Origin: a virus | Length of the DNA: 64,000 nt | Direction: 5' to 3' (one strand) | IMG/VR virus record: IMGVR_UViG_3300020411_001522 | Location: 1 to 64,000 of that record | Shown: piece by piece, positions 24,404-32,732 of the stretch | How positions within the stretch are numbered: position 1 is the first letter of the stretch | Layout of the letters: every line of letters starts with the position of its first letter | Program-made: the position numbers and the translations under genes | The notes under the pieces: generated by a model | What the model was told of the DNA's origin: nothing | Database searches by the model: none | The model's input: only the letters and a program-made list of their open reading frames with translations

Positions 24404-24624
24404 GGTTTGTGTGCTGCAAACTTGTCATGATTACCGTCGCCTGGCATCTTACCAAAGGCAACGTATTCGATTGCTTGCTTCGATCCCTCTAGTCTTTTGA
24501 GATCGCTTTCGTTTTTCACATACTCTTCGTATGCTTCTTTCAACTCTTCGTTTCTTGCGGAGAGTTGCATTGTCCTCTTCGTAAAACGTTGGAGGAGTTG
24601 CTCATAAGATTCAACTGATTTCAT
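24400..24624 (-). CDS. Hypothetical helical protein, 74 aa
   Basis: Highly charged and probably coiled-coil (residues 1-50), with no recognised family. ATGA overlaps with neighbours on both sides indicate co-translation. Confidence 0.6.
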   Translation of the reverse strand: MKSVESYEQLLQRFTKRTMQLSARNEELKEAYEEYVKNESDLKRLEGSKQAIEYVAFGKMPGDGNHDKFAAHKP

Positions 24625-25094
24625 TCACCTAATCTGTGGATAACAGGTTTTTCGTTTTTCAATATATTATATAGTTTCATACACTCTGCACATGATACAG
24701 GATAAAACTCTGCAGAGGGATCAAACCCATCGTATCTCTTTGCTTGATTGATAACTATAGATCCATTCTCTCCTGACACTGACCTGTGAAATGTGCCACG
24801 AGGTATGATCAATGCACCACTATGCACATCAAGGTGCACTATATGGTATGGGAATTTCCATTCCTCATTGACCAACTCAAACATCCTTGTCCCTGAGACT
24901 ACTCTATTGTAGTCATCTTGGAAAGAATGAATATAGAATTGCTTACCTCCCACACAATCAGGTGGGGGTGACTGAGCAGGTCCTTCATGGACTACTAAGT
25001 CAGCAGCATTGGATTCATCTACTGATATGTCATAAAAAATAACACCGTCTGTTTCTCTAAACACACGGTGTTTTTTAAAATGTATGTCACTCAT
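24621..25094 (-). CDS. Cupin-like protein, 157 aa
   Basis: Beta-rich protein with a C-terminal cupin-like strand set: H-I-V-H-L-D-V-H-S-G-A-L-I-I-P-R-G-T-F-H-R-S, where the G-x-(L/I)-x-(I/V)-P-x-G-x-x-H pattern is cupin motif 2. The first His cluster (H-I-V-H) could provide metal ligands. Substrate unknown. Two Cys follow in a C-A-E-C motif near residue 133. Confidence 0.55.
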   Translation of the reverse strand: MSDIHFKKHRVFRETDGVIFYDISVDESNAADLVVHEGPAQSPPPDCVGGKQFYIHSFQDDYNRVVSGTRMFELVNEEWKFPYHIVHLDVHSGALIIPRGTFHRSVSGENGSIVINQAKRYDGFDPSAEFYPVSCAECMKLYNILKNEKPVIHRLGE

Positions 25095-25551
25095 GTGACC
25101 GCCACTCCTTCCTCATCTTTTTATATGTATCGTTGTTAGCAACGATGTCTCTAACTTTCTTAAAGATCTTTGCAGACTTTGCATACTTACTGGTAGCATG
25201 GTCTTCTTCTTGTGGTCTCACGTTACCATCATCGTCATACTTTTTACCAGAGTTATGGTTTGCGTAACGACGTGCTCTTGTGAAACCCATCTCCAAAAAC
25301 TTACGACACATGTCCATGCCTATAAAATCTTCTTCGTCTCTGTAATCTAGATACATTGCGAAGATTTTATTCGCAGACTCTACTGCAATCTCTGGAGTCT
25401 TAAATCTCCAATGAGCACATATGTCGTTAGTATAAGGGCGTACCAGTAAAACTCCTTGCTCCCCCCTTCCAATGCGATAAAGCATCCGAGTTTCTGTATC
25501 TGTAAAGTCAAGAGTCTTGTAATCGAGGTCATAATCAAACTCTTTCATCAA
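25087..25551 (-). CDS. DUF4385-like protein, 154 aa
   Basis: F-D-Y-D-L-D-Y-K-T-L-D-F, Y-R-I-G-R-G-E-Q-G-V-L-L-V-R-P-Y, H-W-R-F-K-T-P-E-I-A and the A-R-R-Y-A-N-H motif match DUF4385, a family found in cyanobacteria, plants and cyanophages with no known biochemical role. Overlaps both neighbours by 4-8 bases. Confidence 0.75.
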   Translation of the reverse strand: MMKEFDYDLDYKTLDFTDTETRMLYRIGRGEQGVLLVRPYTNDICAHWRFKTPEIAVESANKIFAMYLDYRDEEDFIGMDMCRKFLEMGFTRARRYANHNSGKKYDDDGNVRPQEEDHATSKYAKSAKIFKKVRDIVANNDTYKKMRKEWRSHE

Positions 25552-26009
25552 CCCCCATCAACTTCACAACCTGCGATGGCACCACTAACGATACCAAGAG
25601 GGATAGACCAGATATAAGCATCTGATTCAGAGATAGCACCTGCTACACCGCCACCAAGGATACCGCCTAAAACGGCACCCTCTGAGCAGTCGTTTGTGTC
25701 TTCCTCTCGTGGGACAGGGACAGCACGAGGACCGTTGTCCCTATATGGTGGTCTCCAATATCTGTCTCCATAACAGGGGACAGCGACAGTCTTGCGTTTG
25801 TAGTCAACGTAGCCAGGACTATCTGAGGTGCCAGGAATATATACTTCCTTATATCGTTGCTCATAGCATGTGCGAGAGCGAGATCCAGACCACCCACGAT
25901 ACTCACGCTCACCAGTAGTAGGATTGATTGATCCGTTGTGGTGTGCGAAAGCAGTAGTCGGAGTGGTGATGACACCCAGAAGTGTCATGGCAGTTAACAT
26001 TGACTTCAT
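25548..26009 (-). CDS. Exported glycine-zipper protein, 153 aa
   Basis: N-terminal signal peptide (MKSMLTAMTLLGVITTPTTA, cleavage likely after A-F-A). The C-terminal ~45 residues form a Gly-zipper (G-A-V-L-G-G-I-L-G-G-G-V-A-G-A-I) that can insert into membranes, and four Cys could pair. No lipobox was seen. It lies directly downstream of gp32. I infer a periplasmic or outer-membrane protein of unknown function; the export is read from the sequence. Confidence 0.65.
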   Translation of the reverse strand: MKSMLTAMTLLGVITTPTTAFAHHNGSINPTTGEREYRGWSGSRSRTCYEQRYKEVYIPGTSDSPGYVDYKRKTVAVPCYGDRYWRPPYRDNGPRAVPVPREEDTNDCSEGAVLGGILGGGVAGAISESDAYIWSIPLGIVSGAIAGCEVDGG

Positions 26010-26903
26010 TTAGTCTTCTTCGGCAAGTTTAGCAAAGTAGGAAAGGTCTACGTCCTCATCCTTCTGTAATGATTCTACCTTATCTCCAAACCCTGTGCGA
26101 AGATCAGGGACACTTTGTGAAGTGTCTTCCTCTTCGTAAGTCTCAGGGTCAGGACGCTTAGGTGTAACCTTAAGCACAGAATTGAGACGTGCTTCCAATT
26201 CTTCGTAAGATTTAAACTGTGATGGGTTGGTAAAGTCCTTAAGACTATAAGATTGTTTCCAAACTGCTTCCAACTCAGCGTCAGTCATCTTACCAAGAGT
26301 AGATGGGTTAGCAAACCCACTCTTATCATAATTCCAGAAACCTGCAACCTTACAGATCTTCAGACGGAAGTCCGCACCATTCCAAAGATCGAATGGATTG
26401 ATTGCTTGCTCGTCTTCAAACTCAGGTTGTGCAGCAGCGACGATCTTGTCATGAATCTTCTTACCATACTTGTAGAGGAAGACCTTGCCCTCATTCTCAG
26501 GATTCATTTCATCCTTAACAACATAGATGTTGCTGTAGTATGAGAGTTTACGCTTCTGCTTTCGTGCAATTTCCTTGTCAGAATCGTTGCCACTATTCCA
26601 CAACTCTCGGTTGAGGTCAGAGACAGGATCCTTTTGTCCTAGAGTAGTCAAACTATTTTCAATATACCATCCACCAGGACCTTGGAAGGCATGACTCCAA
26701 ACCTGTGCCCAAGGAAGGTCTTCCCCATCAGGCTCTGGAAGGAATCGAATAACAGCATACCCATTACCGCTCTTGTCAAGAGTTGGTTTCCATAGACGCT
26801 CATCAACTTGAGCACTGCCCGCAGGCTTTTGTAGTTTCTCAATCTCCTTTGTAAGTTTTGCAAAGGAAGATCCAGAAGACTTCTTGAGTGATGCAAATGA
26901 CAT
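26010..26903 (-). CDS. 32: Single-stranded DNA-binding protein gp32
   Basis: 297 residues from the ATG at 26903 (MSFASLKKSSGSSFAKLTKE), chosen over the upstream ATG at 26945 because GGAG lies about 9 bases before it and cyanophage gp32 starts this way. The OB-fold core shows Y-A-V-I-R-F-L-P-E-P, then S-Y-Y-S-N-I-Y-V-V-K-D and F-R-L-K-I-C-K-V-A-G-F-W-N-Y. The C-terminus is acidic, as needed to contact replication proteins. gp32 coats ssDNA in replication, recombination and repair. The Zn-binding Cys/His set of T4 gp32 is not evident. Confidence 0.85.
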   Translation of the reverse strand: MSFASLKKSSGSSFAKLTKEIEKLQKPAGSAQVDERLWKPTLDKSGNGYAVIRFLPEPDGEDLPWAQVWSHAFQGPGGWYIENSLTTLGQKDPVSDLNRELWNSGNDSDKEIARKQKRKLSYYSNIYVVKDEMNPENEGKVFLYKYGKKIHDKIVAAAQPEFEDEQAINPFDLWNGADFRLKICKVAGFWNYDKSGFANPSTLGKMTDAELEAVWKQSYSLKDFTNPSQFKSYEELEARLNSVLKVTPKRPDPETYEEEDTSQSVPDLRTGFGDKVESLQKDEDVDLSYFAKLAEED

Positions 26904-26962
26904 TTTTGTATTCTCCGTGTTTGTATTTGGCATTAGTGCCACCATTCATGGTGACATACTAT

Positions 26963-27115
26963 TTAGGTCTTGTCAAGACCTTGTGTTTTATTCCTGATAA
27001 TTATATTCTCTCCATCATGTGTGAAAATAATCTCGTCATCGGGATCCCAAAGTAACTCCTCCATGACATCATTCAAACGTTTCATGTCTTCCCATAGTTG
27101 ATCAGGATTCGGCAT
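26963..27115 (-). CDS. Small acidic protein, 50 aa
   Basis: Begins MPNPDQLWEDMKRLNDVMEE; stop at 26963-26965. Acidic and soluble, lying between the DUF1825-like gene (start overlaps its end by 14 bases) and gp32. A perfect inverted repeat GGTCTTG-T-CAAGACC at 26966-26980 covers its last codons. Unrecognised. Confidence 0.45.
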   Translation of the reverse strand: MPNPDQLWEDMKRLNDVMEELLWDPDDEIIFTHDGENIIIRNKTQGLDKT

Positions 27116-27461
27116 TGTTTAACTCCTTCTTCCATCCTAACAATTTATCTTCCATAACTTGTAGCACAGACATGAGATCCATACCACCTGTCGTCTTCAT
27201 TGATAGTGTGTCTACTCTGTCCTTAATATATGCAACAGACTCATCGCTATCATCTTCATGTGATGCGAGTGCTAGTCGTGCATAAAATAACTTCTGTTTA
27301 GCAATCAACTCTAGCGTCTTGTTGATGTGCTCAATTCTTTTCTTGACATCATACTCTGCAAAACCTGCAGACATCTTTAGCAAGTCAGTGTAACATACTT
27401 GGATGTCTTCGAGTGACTCTCTTACTTGATCGCTGTGGAAAAATTCTTCTTTCTTGGTCAT
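27102..27461 (-). CDS. DUF1825-like protein, 119 aa
   Basis: Helical protein with E-F-F-H-S-D-Q-V-R at the N-terminus and I-A-K-Q-K-L-F-Y-A-R-L-A-L-A-S, fitting the DUF1825 pattern in cyanobacteria and cyanophages (an N-terminal FFxSxxV, then 'RxFxxRxxLSxD'). Function unknown. The start overlaps gp33-like by 4 bases. Confidence 0.6.
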   Translation of the reverse strand: MTKKEEFFHSDQVRESLEDIQVCYTDLLKMSAGFAEYDVKKRIEHINKTLELIAKQKLFYARLALASHEDDSDESVAYIKDRVDTLSMKTTGGMDLMSVLQVMEDKLLGWKKELNNAES

Positions 27462-27703
27462 AGTGGGAGGACACCTCTTGAGGTGCGTTTAACGTAATTA
27501 AGTTGTTGAGCATCCCATTTGATTTTATCTTTCAATGGTCGAGAGATCAGTTTATTAACAACTTCAATCTCTATTCCATACTCTTCACATACTGTAGTGA
27601 CTGCTTCAATATAATTTAGCAGTCCTTCACTGTCTTTAACAAGGTTTTCTACCAGTGAAGTAAATTTACCTTGTGTCATAAATTCCTTTTCAATATCATT
27701 CAT
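27458..27703 (-). CDS. 33: Late transcription coactivator gp33-like
   Basis: 81 residues, helical, with L-L-N-Y-I-E-A-V-T-T-V-C-E-E-Y-G-I-E-I-E and the C-terminus T-S-R-G-V-L-P-L. I associate this pattern with cyanophage gp33 homologues; T4 gp33 links RNA polymerase and the sliding clamp at TATAAATA late promoters. The short Leu-rich C-terminus is compatible with a clamp-binding tail as in T4. Support also comes from gp32 nearby and TATAAATA boxes here. Confidence 0.6.
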   Translation of the reverse strand: MNDIEKEFMTQGKFTSLVENLVKDSEGLLNYIEAVTTVCEEYGIEIEVVNKLISRPLKDKIKWDAQQLNYVKRTSRGVLPL

Positions 27704-28326
27704 TTGGTGACCTCCACATACATGCGAGAGACTCCACCAGATTCAATGAGACCTGAGGGAAATGCATTCGCTGCAATAGTCATGCGGGGTCCATTAGTGG
27801 TGTTAGGTTGTGCGTAATGCCTTATAGTAGGAGGGAAACAGATAAACTTACCTGCCTCTGTAGGCTCCTCATGCATTATGTGGTATTTTGTGTCCGTATA
27901 ATCTCCAAAAGGTGAGATGTTAGTATTACTATACCACGGATTCGGCAAAAGCCAAACTGTTTTATCTTGTGGCAAACCAGATGCATAATAATTACTGCTT
28001 AGGAAACAGTTAGGATGCGTGTGGTCAAAGAAATGATCACCAGGATCATTCTTGTTTGCCCATGACGATACAAATTTAAAAGAGGTAGCGTTGGGTGCTA
28101 TCTCTTTCCTTACTTCTTCCAGACATTCATTCATCCATGAAAATAAATCAGCAAACTGTGGTAGATCATGTAACTGTTTACCTGTCCCACGAGCATTAAT
28201 ACCTGCCCAGATCCAGTTAAAATCATTACGTTTCCACTGTAAGTTTTCTAATTCATATGCAACCTTCTCTACGTCGCCAGGATAATAGAAGCGAAAGAAG
28301 GGGATGCCTAGAAAAGTATCTTTCAT
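27700..28326 (-). CDS. 2OG-Fe(II) oxygenase-like protein, 208 aa
   Basis: Pattern S-S-W-A-N-K-N-D-P-G-D-H-F-F-D-H-T-H-P-N with S-S-N-Y-Y, then F-P-P-T-I-R-H-Y-A-Q-P-N and R-M-T-I-A-A-N. This is the layout of the phage 2OG-Fe(II) oxygenase group: HxHP (Fe ligands), a distal His, and an Arg on a later strand. Such enzymes hydroxylate proteins, nucleotides or small molecules; substrate unknown. Overlaps gp33-like by 4 bases. Confidence 0.7.
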   Translation of the reverse strand: MKDTFLGIPFFRFYYPGDVEKVAYELENLQWKRNDFNWIWAGINARGTGKQLHDLPQFADLFSWMNECLEEVRKEIAPNATSFKFVSSWANKNDPGDHFFDHTHPNCFLSSNYYASGLPQDKTVWLLPNPWYSNTNISPFGDYTDTKYHIMHEEPTEAGKFICFPPTIRHYAQPNTTNGPRMTIAANAFPSGLIESGGVSRMYVEVTK

Positions 28327-28997
28327 TGACGAGATTCAATATACTGTCTGTATTCTTTAATGTAATCAAGAAGTTTGTTGATATACTTCTCTTTATCATA
28401 TCTCTGCTCGACTTGCATCTCGCCAGACTCTGATACAGATATTGTAACTAACTTGTCAACCTCAATGCCAGTGTGCTCGTAATACATGTAAGCATAAGCA
28501 CTACACTGCACGAAATAGTTTTCCAACCACTCAGGTTTTTTCAATTCCTTTGTGGTTTTGAAATCAATTACAGCAAGCTCGCCATCAAACTGAGCAAGGC
28601 AATCAACACGGCCAGCGAGATATAGATTGCGAGAAAATAAAGGGGCTTCAATAAGATGAATATCAGTGATCCGATCAAGATCCTTACGAGCAGCCCTAAA
28701 AAGGTACGAGGTAAGACCCTCGCCTTGCGTACGATTTTCCACATCTTCATTTCTTAGATACTTTTCTACTAGGTTGTGATACTTGGTGCCTCTCCAAGAA
28801 GATTTCATACGAATCTTCTCTGCCTCGTGGTATCCGACACGCTTCTGCCACTCAAGGATACCTGCCTTAGATTGATGACCGATAACTGTGGTGACAGATG
28901 GCACCCACACCTTGTCAAGTTTGTAGAATCTTCCCTGCTCTAGGGTGCGTGATTCTAACTCAAGGATCTCACAAGGAGGTCCTACATGATTAAACAT
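28323..28997 (-). CDS. PD-(D/E)XK nuclease (RecB-like)
   Basis: 224 residues. Near residues 125-145: A-G-R-V-D-C-L-A-Q-F-D-G-E-L-A-V-I-D-F-K-T-T-K, the GxxD...(D/E)xK core of RecB/Cas4-type nucleases; a C-terminal Q-C-S-A-Y-A-Y-M-Y helix follows. It sits next to phoH and gp32, so it probably acts in DNA end processing, recombination or host DNA breakdown. No helicase domain. Confidence 0.75.
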   Translation of the reverse strand: MFNHVGPPCEILELESRTLEQGRFYKLDKVWVPSVTTVIGHQSKAGILEWQKRVGYHEAEKIRMKSSWRGTKYHNLVEKYLRNEDVENRTQGEGLTSYLFRAARKDLDRITDIHLIEAPLFSRNLYLAGRVDCLAQFDGELAVIDFKTTKELKKPEWLENYFVQCSAYAYMYYEHTGIEVDKLVTISVSESGEMQVEQRYDKEKYINKLLDYIKEYRQYIESRQ

Positions 28998-29003
28998 AAT
29001 TAA

Positions 29004-29744
29004 TTAATATCCAAGAGATAATTTGCTAACGAGATACTCTTTCACGAGACCTGACCTTACTATATCATCAATACCAAACTCTACGCAAGTAAATGATGGC
29101 ATTTGCTTAAGAATTCTAAGGAAGTCTAGGATACCTTCTCTCTCATTAGATTTTGTCAAGTCTGACTGAAAGTAATCACCACAAAAAATAATTTTGCAGT
29201 CTTCTCCAACACGAGTGATAATAGAATCTAACTCGTGGAAGTTTAGGTTTGAAAACTCATCAACAAGAATGATAGAGTTATCAAATGTGGTGCCTCTAAT
29301 AAAAGAGGTTGACCAGAATGAAATAGTTTCTTGTGCTCTAAGATTAGAATACAATGCTTCAAAACTATTGTCATCAGGCATCTCAAACATATACTTCACC
29401 ATATTTTTATATGGAATTTGATATAGGTTTGATTTGTCTTCATGATCACCTGGCAAGAAACCAATCTCCCTTGTAGGGACGAGTGACCTTACCATGTAAA
29501 CCTTCTCATACTTTGATGCAGGGTCAAGACATTGTTTCAATGCAAGATACAAAGAGATGAATGTCTTACCTGTCCCTGCTGCACCATGGAGCACTAGATT
29601 CTGTCCCTTACCATATGCTTCCCAGATCTTCTCCTGATTCTCTGTGAGTGGCTCGATGGTTTTAAGGTGCTCAAGGTTGATAGGTTTCTTCCTTCGCAAT
29701 ACCTTGGTTGGGATATTTGCTAGTGACTTCTTTGGTCTAGGCAT
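29004..29744 (-). CDS. phoH: PhoH-like ATPase
   Basis: 246 residues with Walker A G-A-A-G-T-G-K-T (54-61), Walker B S-I-I-L-V-D-E-F and the PhoH-type sensor I-F-C-G-D-Y-F-Q-S-D. PhoH proteins are ATP-binding, RNA-helicase-like, common in cyanophages; phosphate-stress links are reported, but the molecular job is unclear. Its start shares one base with the stop of the upstream gene (TAATG-type). Confidence 0.85.
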   Translation of the reverse strand: MPRPKKSLANIPTKVLRRKKPINLEHLKTIEPLTENQEKIWEAYGKGQNLVLHGAAGTGKTFISLYLALKQCLDPASKYEKVYMVRSLVPTREIGFLPGDHEDKSNLYQIPYKNMVKYMFEMPDDNSFEALYSNLRAQETISFWSTSFIRGTTFDNSIILVDEFSNLNFHELDSIITRVGEDCKIIFCGDYFQSDLTKSNEREGILDFLRILKQMPSFTCVEFGIDDIVRSGLVKEYLVSKLSLGY

Positions 29745-29974
29745 TAGGTGTATTGACTAAGGTTTGCTTTAGGGTGTGCTGCTTGGACTTTAGACATGAC
29801 TTCTTTGAAACCATCAGACTGTTTAGGTTTGCCGTAGGTTGTGCCTGCGACACCTTTTGACCAGTCTTTATCCCAATCGGGATTGTCTTTTCTCCATTGA
29901 TCGTATTCCGCCATGGTCATACGAAACTCTTTCTCTTCACCTGTCTCTCTGTGTTTTACATTGTAGGTTGGCAT
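29744..29974 (-). CDS. Small conserved protein, 76 aa
   Basis: Start set at ATG 29974 (MPTYNVKHRETGEEKEFRMT), which forms TAATG with the thyX stop; the upstream ATG at 29992 would overlap thyX by 19 bases. The N-terminus resembles the FmdB-type zinc ribbon family ('MPTYxxxC') but has no Cys, so zinc binding is unlikely. A pattern I know from T4-like phages, no function known. Confidence 0.6.
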   Translation of the reverse strand: MPTYNVKHRETGEEKEFRMTMAEYDQWRKDNPDWDKDWSKGVAGTTYGKPKQSDGFKEVMSKVQAAHPKANLSQYT

Positions 29975-30669
29975 TAGTCTATCCTCAAACATGGTTGGAT
30001 GTCATCCCATCCTTCGGGACAACCGCAGTCTTCGCACCATTCAAGTGCTTTAGAGACGATAGGGAATTGACACATGAATACTTTTTTACAAGCATTTGCA
30101 ATGTCCATGTGCTCTTTTTGTGTGCCATTAGCAGACCTCAATTCAATATAATGAATCCATGATCGGACTGATCCTGTCATGTAGATTCTGGTTGGTGTTG
30201 CCAAAGGCAATACCATTCTAGCACACTCTTTAGCAATTCCGTGTCTCAACAACTCATTATATAGATCAACTCCTTCGTTAAAATACTGTGCAATCCTACC
30301 CTGCAGGAAATACTTCTCCTTTTGTGGCACATCATCAATACTATTCTGTCTATTCTTACTGTCTTGACGACGTAGATCAGGGACAGGGATCTCACCTAGC
30401 AGATTAGTATCAGCATATCTCTGTGAGAACTCTTGAAATGTGAAGCTACGATGCCTCAGAATTTGAGCTGCGATTGCTCTTGTAGTATTGATCTCAAGTG
30501 TCAAACTTGCCTGCTCAAATACAGACCAATGATTATGTTTGATGCAATAAGATAGAAGTCCTTCTACCTTTGGATTGTCTTGATTGTTTGGGTTGCTTAC
30601 TCTCGCAATGTAACCCATTGTTTTTTCTGCCTCAGGTGTGACGCTTACGAGACAAACTTTATTAGTCAT
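29974..30669 (-). CDS. thyX: Flavin-dependent thymidylate synthase ThyX
   Basis: 231 residues carrying the ThyX signature R-H-R-S-F-T-F-Q-E-F-S-Q-R (72-84), plus the C-terminal R-S-W-I-H-Y-I-E-L-R. ThyX makes dTMP from dUMP with methylene-THF and NAD(P)H, giving dTTP for phage DNA. It is linked to phoH, nrdAB and mazG in this phage's nucleotide programme. Length is normal. Confidence 0.9.
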   Translation of the reverse strand: MTNKVCLVSVTPEAEKTMGYIARVSNPNNQDNPKVEGLLSYCIKHNHWSVFEQASLTLEINTTRAIAAQILRHRSFTFQEFSQRYADTNLLGEIPVPDLRRQDSKNRQNSIDDVPQKEKYFLQGRIAQYFNEGVDLYNELLRHGIAKECARMVLPLATPTRIYMTGSVRSWIHYIELRSANGTQKEHMDIANACKKVFMCQFPIVSKALEWCEDCGCPEGWDDIQPCLRID

Positions 30670-30940
30670 GCTTAAAAATTAGACGTGCCATTACTAGTAA
30701 ACCAAATGATTTCAAGTAACCCAATACAGGTAGTCCAAACGTGCCAACCATGATCCAATTCCAGAAGAACATAAAAACAAGAGGAGATATAAACAGTGCA
30801 CCCAATGCAGCAGCGACCTTACGTCCTACTGTTTCGTTGTCCATTGCTTTAATCTTCTCTGTCCACTCCTCTACAGTCTCTGCAGGAGCAGGAGTTTCTT
30901 CAATTTTTTTTGCTTTTCTTGGATCGATATAGACGCTCAA
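30662..30940 (-). CDS. Membrane protein, 92 aa
   Basis: Acidic N-terminal ~40 residues, then two hydrophobic segments (about 42-62 and 66-86), so a two-pass membrane protein. It overlaps thyX by 8 bases and the upstream gene by 4. Function unknown. Confidence 0.6.
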   Translation of the reverse strand: MSVYIDPRKAKKIEETPAPAETVEEWTEKIKAMDNETVGRKVAAALGALFISPLVFMFFWNWIMVGTFGLPVLGYLKSFGLLVMARLIFKHD

Positions 30941-31380
30941 GACCTATTACCCCATCGAATTTCTGGAAATGCTTCTTTAACTACCGCTTCTGTGATGCGA
31001 TACTTCTTGTGTAGAGACTTATTAACTGCTTTAATAAATGCCACAGCGTCATCTTTGTAGAGACCCTCTAGCATCTGAATAAACATATTCTCTACCTTCA
31101 TGTTAGGGAGGTTGTCTGCACCACCCTTGAAGAAATAGTAAAACTTCTTTGCTTCTACAATCAAATTAGTATGCTCTGTCCCCAACGGTGCTTCGTTAGG
31201 TGTGTAAGGTACGTCCTCACCAAGAGGCACACGAGGCACGACTGACCCATCAAAGTTGATAATGAATAGTGTGCGAAGTGCTTGACTGTTGTTATCACGA
31301 AGAATTTTAATTTTCTCTGCTTTTGTCTTAGCAGAGTGAGTCTTTTGCAAGACCTCACAAATCATAAGTTTTTGTGCCAT
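30937..31380 (-). CDS. Conserved cyanophage protein, 147 aa
   Basis: Soluble, helical with repeated R-T-L-F-I-I-N-F-D-G-S-V and P-L-G-x-E-H-T-N-L segments and a basic C-terminus. I recognise the pattern from other T4-like cyanophages (a small cyanophage-only family) but no activity is known. ATGA overlap with the membrane protein. Confidence 0.6.
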   Translation of the reverse strand: MAQKLMICEVLQKTHSAKTKAEKIKILRDNNSQALRTLFIINFDGSVVPRVPLGEDVPYTPNEAPLGTEHTNLIVEAKKFYYFFKGGADNLPNMKVENMFIQMLEGLYKDDAVAFIKAVNKSLHKKYRITEAVVKEAFPEIRWGNRS

Positions 31381-31382
31381 GA

Positions 31383-31625
31383 TTAATCATCAGTGTCAGT
31401 AATTGTATCATCTTCCTCTGTCAAACGCAAGTAGAATAGATCTTCTGTGTCCAGAAAATTACCATTCTCATCATACATCTCGGGATGCATGACTATTTTA
31501 GCATAGTCTGCCTTTTCTTGCCACTCGTCAAATGCTGCTTTGATATTCCAAGAGATCAAGAATCCAACAAGGAAACTACCTAACGTGAGGAAGAAGGCAA
31601 TGTAAAGGAAAGAAAGATCCGCCAT
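31383..31625 (-). CDS. Single-pass membrane protein, 80 aa
   Basis: N-terminal hydrophobic segment (residues 4-25, FLYIAFFLTLGSFLVGFLIS), then an acidic cytoplasmic-like domain ending D-D-T-I-T-D-T-D-D. A CTAAATAA box about 30 bases upstream could be a weak late promoter. Unknown function. Confidence 0.55.
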   Translation of the reverse strand: MADLSFLYIAFFLTLGSFLVGFLISWNIKAAFDEWQEKADYAKIVMHPEMYDENGNFLDTEDLFYLRLTEEDDTITDTDD

Positions 31626-31651
31626 GTAATTGCCTCCTAAGACTGTTGTTT

Positions 31652-32002
31652 TTATTTAGTAACTTTTTTCCTGCCTGGTCTCCTATCCCTTTCATATTTC
31701 CATGCATCCTCAAGGATACCGTAGAGATACTTTCTAATCTTTCTTGCTTCTGGTTTTGGGATGTGTCCGTATGCTTCACGCAATACTTTGTCACCTCCCT
31801 TGATATATGCATCAAGATCTAGGATAGTATTGTTTAGAGAGTTAGCAGTTGGGGATTCAATAAACTCAGTAGTCTCCTTACGAGTATACTTTGCTCCTTT
31901 TAAATACCCATACATGTTAAATAAGAAACGTTTCTTCTCGAATGCTTCATCAATCGATCGCTCGATCAACTCATATAATTCGTTAGCGTTTCTGAGTTTC
32001 AT
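31652..32002 (-). CDS. Conserved hypothetical protein, 116 aa
   Basis: Start placed at ATG 32002 (MKLRNANELYELIERSIDEA), sharing a base with the glutaredoxin stop (TAATG). The longer frame to 32047 would overlap glutaredoxin by 46 bases. Helical, basic C-terminus (R-P-G-R-K-K-V-T-K), no recognised family. Confidence 0.6.
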   Translation of the reverse strand: MKLRNANELYELIERSIDEAFEKKRFLFNMYGYLKGAKYTRKETTEFIESPTANSLNNTILDLDAYIKGGDKVLREAYGHIPKPEARKIRKYLYGILEDAWKYERDRRPGRKKVTK

Positions 32003-32253
32003 TAGAGGAATTTGCCTTCTCGTAGATGTTTTACAGCATCGGTGCAACCACCGACTTTATTCCCACCAATGATTACCTGTGGGAAGGTAGACCCCATACC
32101 AAACTCCGCATAGAATTGGTTGCGGTCGAAGTTAACATCGAGTTTCATCTCGTTGTAACTCCATCGATTCATATTATACACTTCTTTAATTTTTGTGCAA
32201 TAAGGACAACCAGATCTTGTATAGATTGTTGTCGATGGTGGAATCTTTGCCAT
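32002..32253 (-). CDS. grx: Glutaredoxin
   Basis: 83 residues, classical glutaredoxin: Y-T-R-S-G-C-P-Y-C-T (C16, C19), cis-Pro loop F-P-Q-V-I-I-G, and G-G-C-T-D-A. It reduces disulfides with glutathione and can recycle ribonucleotide reductase, which this phage encodes (nrdA C-terminal Cys pair). A terminator lies upstream of its start, so it is the first gene of its transcription unit. Confidence 0.85.
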   Translation of the reverse strand: MAKIPPSTTIYTRSGCPYCTKIKEVYNMNRWSYNEMKLDVNFDRNQFYAEFGMGSTFPQVIIGGNKVGGCTDAVKHLREGKFL

Positions 32254-32260
32254 AATATTA

Positions 32261-32290
32261 TAGAAAAAAAGAAAGGGGTCAGAGACCCCT
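32261..32290 (-). terminator. Terminator downstream of the exported beta-barrel gene
   Basis: 7-bp stem AGGGGTC/GACCCCT (32274-32280 with 32284-32290), followed on the minus strand by a T-rich tract (TTTCTTTTTTTC). It ends the 122-residue gene and isolates glutaredoxin. Confidence 0.8.
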
Positions 32291-32314
32291 GATGGTATTA
32301 TATATCCTTTCTAC

Positions 32315-32683
32315 TTAGAAAGCATACTTCACACCCAACTTACCTCCGTATCCGTTGTCTGCAGAGTCTGCAGTAACAAAAGAGACTTCAGTGTAGAGAT
32401 CCATCGCCTCAGAGAGTGGAAGACCAAGACCTGCCTTACCAGAGAAGTCAGTGTCAGTGTCACCACCGTCCACAGAAGTCACTGCTGGACCTCCTTGGAC
32501 GTAGTAAGATGCGATTCCAACTTGTCCTTCGTAACCAACGTGCACGTCAGTCGTCGTCCCAGTATAATCCGAGCCAGTCCAAGAGGAGTTTGCTTCGATA
32601 TTAATATACGGTCCTGCAAAGGAAGCAGATGGGGCTACCACAGCTGCGGTAGCAGCAAGAGTTGCGATTGCAGTTTTGATCAT
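32315..32683 (-). CDS. Exported outer-membrane beta-barrel-like protein, 122 aa
   Basis: Signal peptide (MIKTAIATLAATAAVVAPSA, cleavage after S-F-A), then alternating polar/hydrophobic strands and a C-terminal Phe (K-Y-A-F), the usual beta-barrel assembly signal. Short enough for an 8-strand barrel. Similar small porin-like genes are known from cyanophages; function unknown. It is a monocistronic unit, with a TATAAATA box upstream and a terminator downstream, so late expression is expected. Confidence 0.7.
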   Translation of the reverse strand: MIKTAIATLAATAAVVAPSASFAGPYINIEANSSWTGSDYTGTTTDVHVGYEGQVGIASYYVQGGPAVTSVDGGDTDTDFSGKAGLGLPLSEAMDLYTEVSFVTADSADNGYGGKLGVKYAF

Positions 32684-32732
32684 GTGTTTTTTACCTTTAG
32701 TTTGAGTTTATGTAACAGATAGTTACAATGGG

